Below the pieces are notes generated by a model. It saw only the letters and a list, made by a program, of their open reading frames with translations, ran no database searches and was not told the origin of the DNA. The translations under genes and the position numbers were made by a program. DNA of 64,000 bases, from contig NZ_LGTQ01000010.1 in assembly GCF_001306455.1 (NCBI RefSeq), positions 124,001-188,000 on the forward strand. Reading direction: 5' to 3'. This stretch comes from Jiulongibacter sediminis. GTDB taxonomy: Bacteria; Bacteroidota; Bacteroidia; Cytophagales; Spirosomataceae. This document shows positions 61,318 to 64,000 of the stretch, in pieces; position 1 is the first letter of the stretch; every line of letters begins with the position of its first letter.

Positions 61318-62965
61318 TTTGCTTTAGTTCAATTACTTTATCACACCATTTAGCGTTAGCCATGTACTCTGATGCCAGAATGACCGTGGTTTTAGTTTCT
61401 TTTAAATAGTTTACAATACCCTCTATCTGTTCCTCACTTAGATAGCGGAATGGCTCCTCCATCAGTGTAAGTCTGTTTTGAAGTAAAATAGCCCTGGAAA
61501 GTAAAATCTGATGGACTTCTTTTGAGGATAGCTGCCTTCCGAAAGGCTCAAGAATAGTATTCATTCCATCCTCAGTTTTGCCAATAAATTCACTTAGGCC
61601 TGTTAAGCCGCAAACTTTTTTAACCAAGGCAAGATCCAGCTGATTATCACCAAGTGTAATATTCTCAAGAATGCTTCCCTCAAAAATATTTTGCTTTCCA
61701 AGAAGAATGCCCATCTGCTTTCTAAGGGAGACGTTATCGTAATTACCAATAGGCAAGCCATCGATCAAAATCTGACCTGAACGCTTCCTGAAAGACCCTG
61801 TCAGCAATCTTAAAACGGACGTTTTACCTGAACCCGAGGATCCGTGAATCAATAACCATTCACCAGGTTCTACTTTGAGATTTAAGTTATTAAGAACGGT
61901 TTCATTCTCCTCATAACCGAAAGTAACATCGGTCATTTCTACTGAAATCCCCTCTTCTTTTGCAGGTAATTCAAAAGTACCTGAAACCTCAAGGGCCGCC
62001 TTCGCCACTTTATCCAGTTTCTCCACCGCCGTTAATGATTCGTAAACCTGATCCATATTCCCGATCATCTTCTCCACTGAGCCCAGAATCAGAAGAATTA
62101 CGATATCAGAAGCAATGAACTGACCGATGTTTATCTGCTGATCTACAAGTAATGTTACACCTAGAATCAGCATGGCTGCTGTAATAATTACTTTAAAGAC
62201 GATCAATGACCAATACTGAAACTTCAAAACGCCAAAGTGACTTGTTCTTGCATTGAGATATCTTGACAGGAGCCCATCCATTTTCTTGAGATGAAGCGTG
62301 GTATGACGAGCGTATTTAAAGGTCTTCACCCCTCTGGCCATTTCTTCAAGCCATGAAGCGGACTTGAATTTATAATCACTCGTTTCAATAGAGGTAGAAA
62401 AACCCTTATTTGACGTAAATCTTAAAATCAAGACTATTATAGCAAGTAAGATAAGACCAAAAGCAATAAAAAGCGGATGATAAAATGACAATAACAAGAC
62501 CCCGAAAAGAATCTGGATTATCGCCGATGGAATATCTACCAGCAGTTTATGTAAACTTTTCTGGAGGCCCGGAGCATCAAAAAATCGATTAACAAGCTCT
62601 GGCAAATGATATTTATTCAGCTTTTGAATATCTAAGAGAGGTAGCCTCTCAGCATACTCAATGGAATATCTAACGAAAAGCTTCTGTTCAATTTTCTCAA
62701 TTAACTGGAGCTGCCTGACCTGTAAAAAACCGGCTATGAAAGTCCCCAATAGAACCAGTGCAATCAAAACTACAATAGAGGTGGAGATAGAGCCCGCCTG
62801 CACAAACCCGATGATGGTCTGAATACCCAAAGGTAGAGAAAGTGAAACGAGGCCTGCGAATATTGAATATATATATATCGCAGTAATATCTCCCTTATCC
62901 AGCCAGAGCAGAGACAATATTTTTCGTATTGCAATGCTAATTTCCGATTGTTTTTGATTTGCCAT
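61310..62965 (-). CDS. ABC exporter with non-canonical nucleotide-binding domain
   Basis: The 551 residues fuse a six-helix exporter domain (about 1-310) to a nucleotide-binding domain (about 330-551). Walker A is intact (GSSGSGKTS, Lys381) and the Q-loop is recognisable (ILLGKQNIF). The signature LSGGQ is replaced by LSSKE (479-483), the Walker B Asp by Glu503 (LTLMEEP, with Glu504 at the catalytic position) and the H-loop His by Glu533 (LASEYM). Hydrolysis may therefore be reduced or use an unusual site. The substrate of the HlyD-TolC export is unknown. ATG 62965 is used; GTG 62980 is an alternative. Confidence 0.88.
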   Translation of the reverse strand: MANQKQSEISIAIRKILSLLWLDKGDITAIYIYSIFAGLVSLSLPLGIQTIIGFVQAGSISTSIVVLIALVLLGTFIAGFLQVRQLQLIEKIEQKLFVRYSIEYAERLPLLDIQKLNKYHLPELVNRFFDAPGLQKSLHKLLVDIPSAIIQILFGVLLLSFYHPLFIAFGLILLAIIVLILRFTSNKGFSTSIETSDYKFKSASWLEEMARGVKTFKYARHTTLHLKKMDGLLSRYLNARTSHFGVLKFQYWSLIVFKVIITAAMLILGVTLLVDQQINIGQFIASDIVILLILGSVEKMIGNMDQVYESLTAVEKLDKVAKAALEVSGTFELPAKEEGISVEMTDVTFGYEENETVLNNLNLKVEPGEWLLIHGSSGSGKTSVLRLLTGSFRKRSGQILIDGLPIGNYDNVSLRKQMGILLGKQNIFEGSILENITLGDNQLDLALVKKVCGLTGLSEFIGKTEDGMNTILEPFGRQLSSKEVHQILLSRAILLQNRLTLMEEPFRYLSEEQIEGIVNYLKETKTTVILASEYMANAKWCDKVIELKQNA

Positions 62966-62981
62966 AACTGATAAATTCACC

Positions 62982-63013
62982 CAAAGATAAAAAACAATTA
63001 TTTATAATAGCAA
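62982..63013 (-). promoter_or_regulatory. Promoter of the ABC-HlyD-TolC operon
   Basis: Minus strand: TTG (63013-63011), a 21-nt spacer and TATCTTTG (62989-62982), 16 bases ahead of the ATG. The TTG lies inside an inverted repeat at 63005-63021. Confidence 0.6.
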
Positions 63014-63021
63014 TACTATTA
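63005..63021. promoter_or_regulatory. Inverted repeat, TetR operator candidate
   Basis: TAATAGCAATACTATTA has perfect 6-nt arms around a 5-nt centre and overlaps the -33 element of the export operon. It is in the divergent region next to the TetR gene. Confidence 0.55.
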
Positions 63022-63022
63022 C

Positions 63023-63034
63023 ATGTATTTACAT
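63023..63034. promoter_or_regulatory. Second short inverted repeat in the same region
   Basis: ATGTATTTACAT has 5-nt arms around TT. It directly follows the first repeat and could be a second half of a compound operator. Confidence 0.4.
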
Positions 63035-63061
63035 TTATTATATATATAACAATAAAACTTC

Positions 63062-63069
63062 TATATTTG
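63062..63069 (+). promoter_or_regulatory. -7 box (TATATTTG) of the TetR gene
   Basis: TATATTTG matches TAnnTTTG, 17 bases ahead of the TetR ATG. The expected -33 region is AT-rich without a clear TTG. Confidence 0.5.
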
Positions 63070-63086
63070 CAGCAAATACTACGACA

Positions 63087-63764
63087 ATGCAATTAGGTTT
63101 TCAGGTTAGAATGAACCCGGGCCTGTTTCTCAGAGACCCGGATAGCAGCGAAGTAGGGAAGCAGATCATCAAGCGATCTATTGACCTCATTGCTGAGATG
63201 GGTTATGAAAAGTTTACCTTTAAAAAACTGGCAAACGAGATTCCGTCAACTGAAGCTACGGTTTACAGGTACTTTGAGAACAAACACAAGCTTCTTATTT
63301 ACCTCATGGATTTATACTGGGGCTTTATTGAGTTCCAGGTTCTTTTTCAAATAAACAACCTCAGTGACCCAGAGAGCAAAATCAAAAAAATCGTAGACTT
63401 ACTGGTCTGGGAGGATAACGCAGAGCAAACGTTCCTTGATCTTGACCAGAAAGCTCTGTATCATATAGCAGTAGCTGAGAGCAGCAAAACATACCTTTCA
63501 AAGGATGTAGACGAGCATAACAAGGAAATGTTCTACAAACCTTATAAAGACCTTTGCTCGCTCATCGCGTCCATTTTTGAAGAATATAACGCTGACTACT
63601 CTTATTCAAGAACGCTCGCGAGCTCCGTTATAGAGCTAAGCCATTGCCAGTTTTATTTCATGAATCACCTTCCAAATCTTTGTGATTTCTCAAAAAGAAA
63701 AGACCCAAAAGAAGTTGAGGCCTTTCTTGAAAATTTAATTTTTTCCAGCTTGAAGTCTGCTTAA
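63087..63764 (+). CDS. TetR-family transcriptional regulator
   Basis: The 225 residues start with a TetR-type DNA-binding domain (about 24-70): KQIIKRSIDLIAEMGYEKFT, then the helix-turn-helix KLANEIPSTEATVYRYFENKHKLL. The rest is a helical ligand and dimer domain. It is divergent from the ABC-HlyD-TolC operon and probably represses it until an inducer binds. The end overlaps the converging mutS2 stop by four bases. Confidence 0.93.
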   Translation: MQLGFQVRMNPGLFLRDPDSSEVGKQIIKRSIDLIAEMGYEKFTFKKLANEIPSTEATVYRYFENKHKLLIYLMDLYWGFIEFQVLFQINNLSDPESKIKKIVDLLVWEDNAEQTFLDLDQKALYHIAVAESSKTYLSKDVDEHNKEMFYKPYKDLCSLIASIFEEYNADYSYSRTLASSVIELSHCQFYFMNHLPNLCDFSKRKDPKEVEAFLENLIFSSLKSA

Positions 63765-64000
63765 GTTAATTTTACAATAGTGACGCCATGCCCACCCCGG
63801 TCGGCATGTTCATCCTCAAATTTATTAACTTGCTTATAGCTCTTCAAATGGGTTCTCACCAGATTTCTGAGAATTCCATCCCCTTTGCCATGAACAATTC
63901 TGAGCTCATGATGCCCGAGCATAATGGCATCATCCATCAAACTATCAAGTGCATGCATAGCTTCTTCAGCTCTTTTTCCTCGGATATCAACGTTGAAATT
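63761..64000 (-). CDS. mutS2: MutS2, C-terminal Smr domain (partial)
   Basis: The visible 79 residues, open to the window edge, are the Smr nuclease domain that ends MutS2: DIRGKRAEEA near the edge, then IVHGKGDGILRNLVRTHLKSYKQV and the closing GGHGVTIVKL. MutS2 acts on recombination intermediates or collided ribosomes. The rest of the gene lies outside the window. Stop codons of the two genes overlap by four bases on opposite strands. Confidence 0.9.
   Translation of the reverse strand, partial: NFNVDIRGKRAEEAMHALDSLMDDAIMLGHHELRIVHGKGDGILRNLVRTHLKSYKQVNKFEDEHADRGGHGVTIVKLT

Overview
The window is a compact, gene-dense chromosome segment from a Bacteroidota bacterium, most likely a free-living, probably marine member of the Cytophagales group. 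The evidence is the gldK-L-M-N cluster of the type IX secretion/gliding machinery, a 2,374-residue SprB-repeat surface protein, a TonB receptor with a carboxypeptidase-regulatory N-domain, TAnnTTTG-type promoter boxes, and fused SerB-SerA and OtsA-OtsB enzymes. No rRNA, tRNA, CRISPR array, prophage or insertion sequence was seen. The rank and habitat are inference.

Layout. 1-3.9 kb: the end of gldK, then gldL, gldM and gldN, closed by a terminator. 3.9-8.4 kb: a YceI/cytochrome-b-like pair; an operon of a previously uncalled 56-residue membrane protein, an ECF sigma factor and an anti-sigma protein whose C-terminus is an outer-membrane barrel; and a barrel protein. 8.5-15.5 kb: DUF2853, yidD, the SerB-SerA fusion, an SDR, a lone TonB-plug lipoprotein, a voltage-gated-type K+ channel with a zinc ribbon, purine nucleoside phosphorylase and rpmB. 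15.6-22.2 kb: a TonB receptor, then two lipoprotein sulfatases around a Tat-type Gfo/Idh/MocA oxidoreductase. 22.3-33.7 kb: an AT-rich orphan, a DinB-like protein with a degenerate aldo-keto reductase, YchF, lipoproteins, aroQ, a VIT1-type transporter and a dienelactone-hydrolase-like protein.

33.8-50 kb: hemN, small envelope proteins, radA, then a cluster that looks osmoadaptive (OtsA-OtsB trehalose synthesis, an MscS channel, KtrA/TrkH potassium uptake). Next come a sulfotransferase-like/aminotransferase-like pair, a FAN1-type nuclease, a PhnP-like hydrolase and a single-domain response regulator. 50.5-57.7 kb: the giant repeat protein behind a well-formed promoter. 57.7-64 kb: two small unknown genes, a TolC-HlyD-ABC export operon with a divergent TetR regulator and likely operators, and the end of mutS2.

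The genes combine as follows. GldKLMN would export surface proteins, plausibly including the giant adhesin. The TonB receptor and sulfatases suggest scavenging of sulfated glycans. The trehalose/MscS/Trk block balances turgor. The least conventional items are the trans-envelope anti-sigma operon with its small membrane protein; the sulfotransferase/aminotransferase pair, whose aminotransferase appears to lack the catalytic lysine and the PLP-N1 glutamate; the aldo-keto reductase without catalytic Tyr and His, whose start codon lies in a 13-bp inverted repeat; and the exporter with a non-canonical ATPase site.
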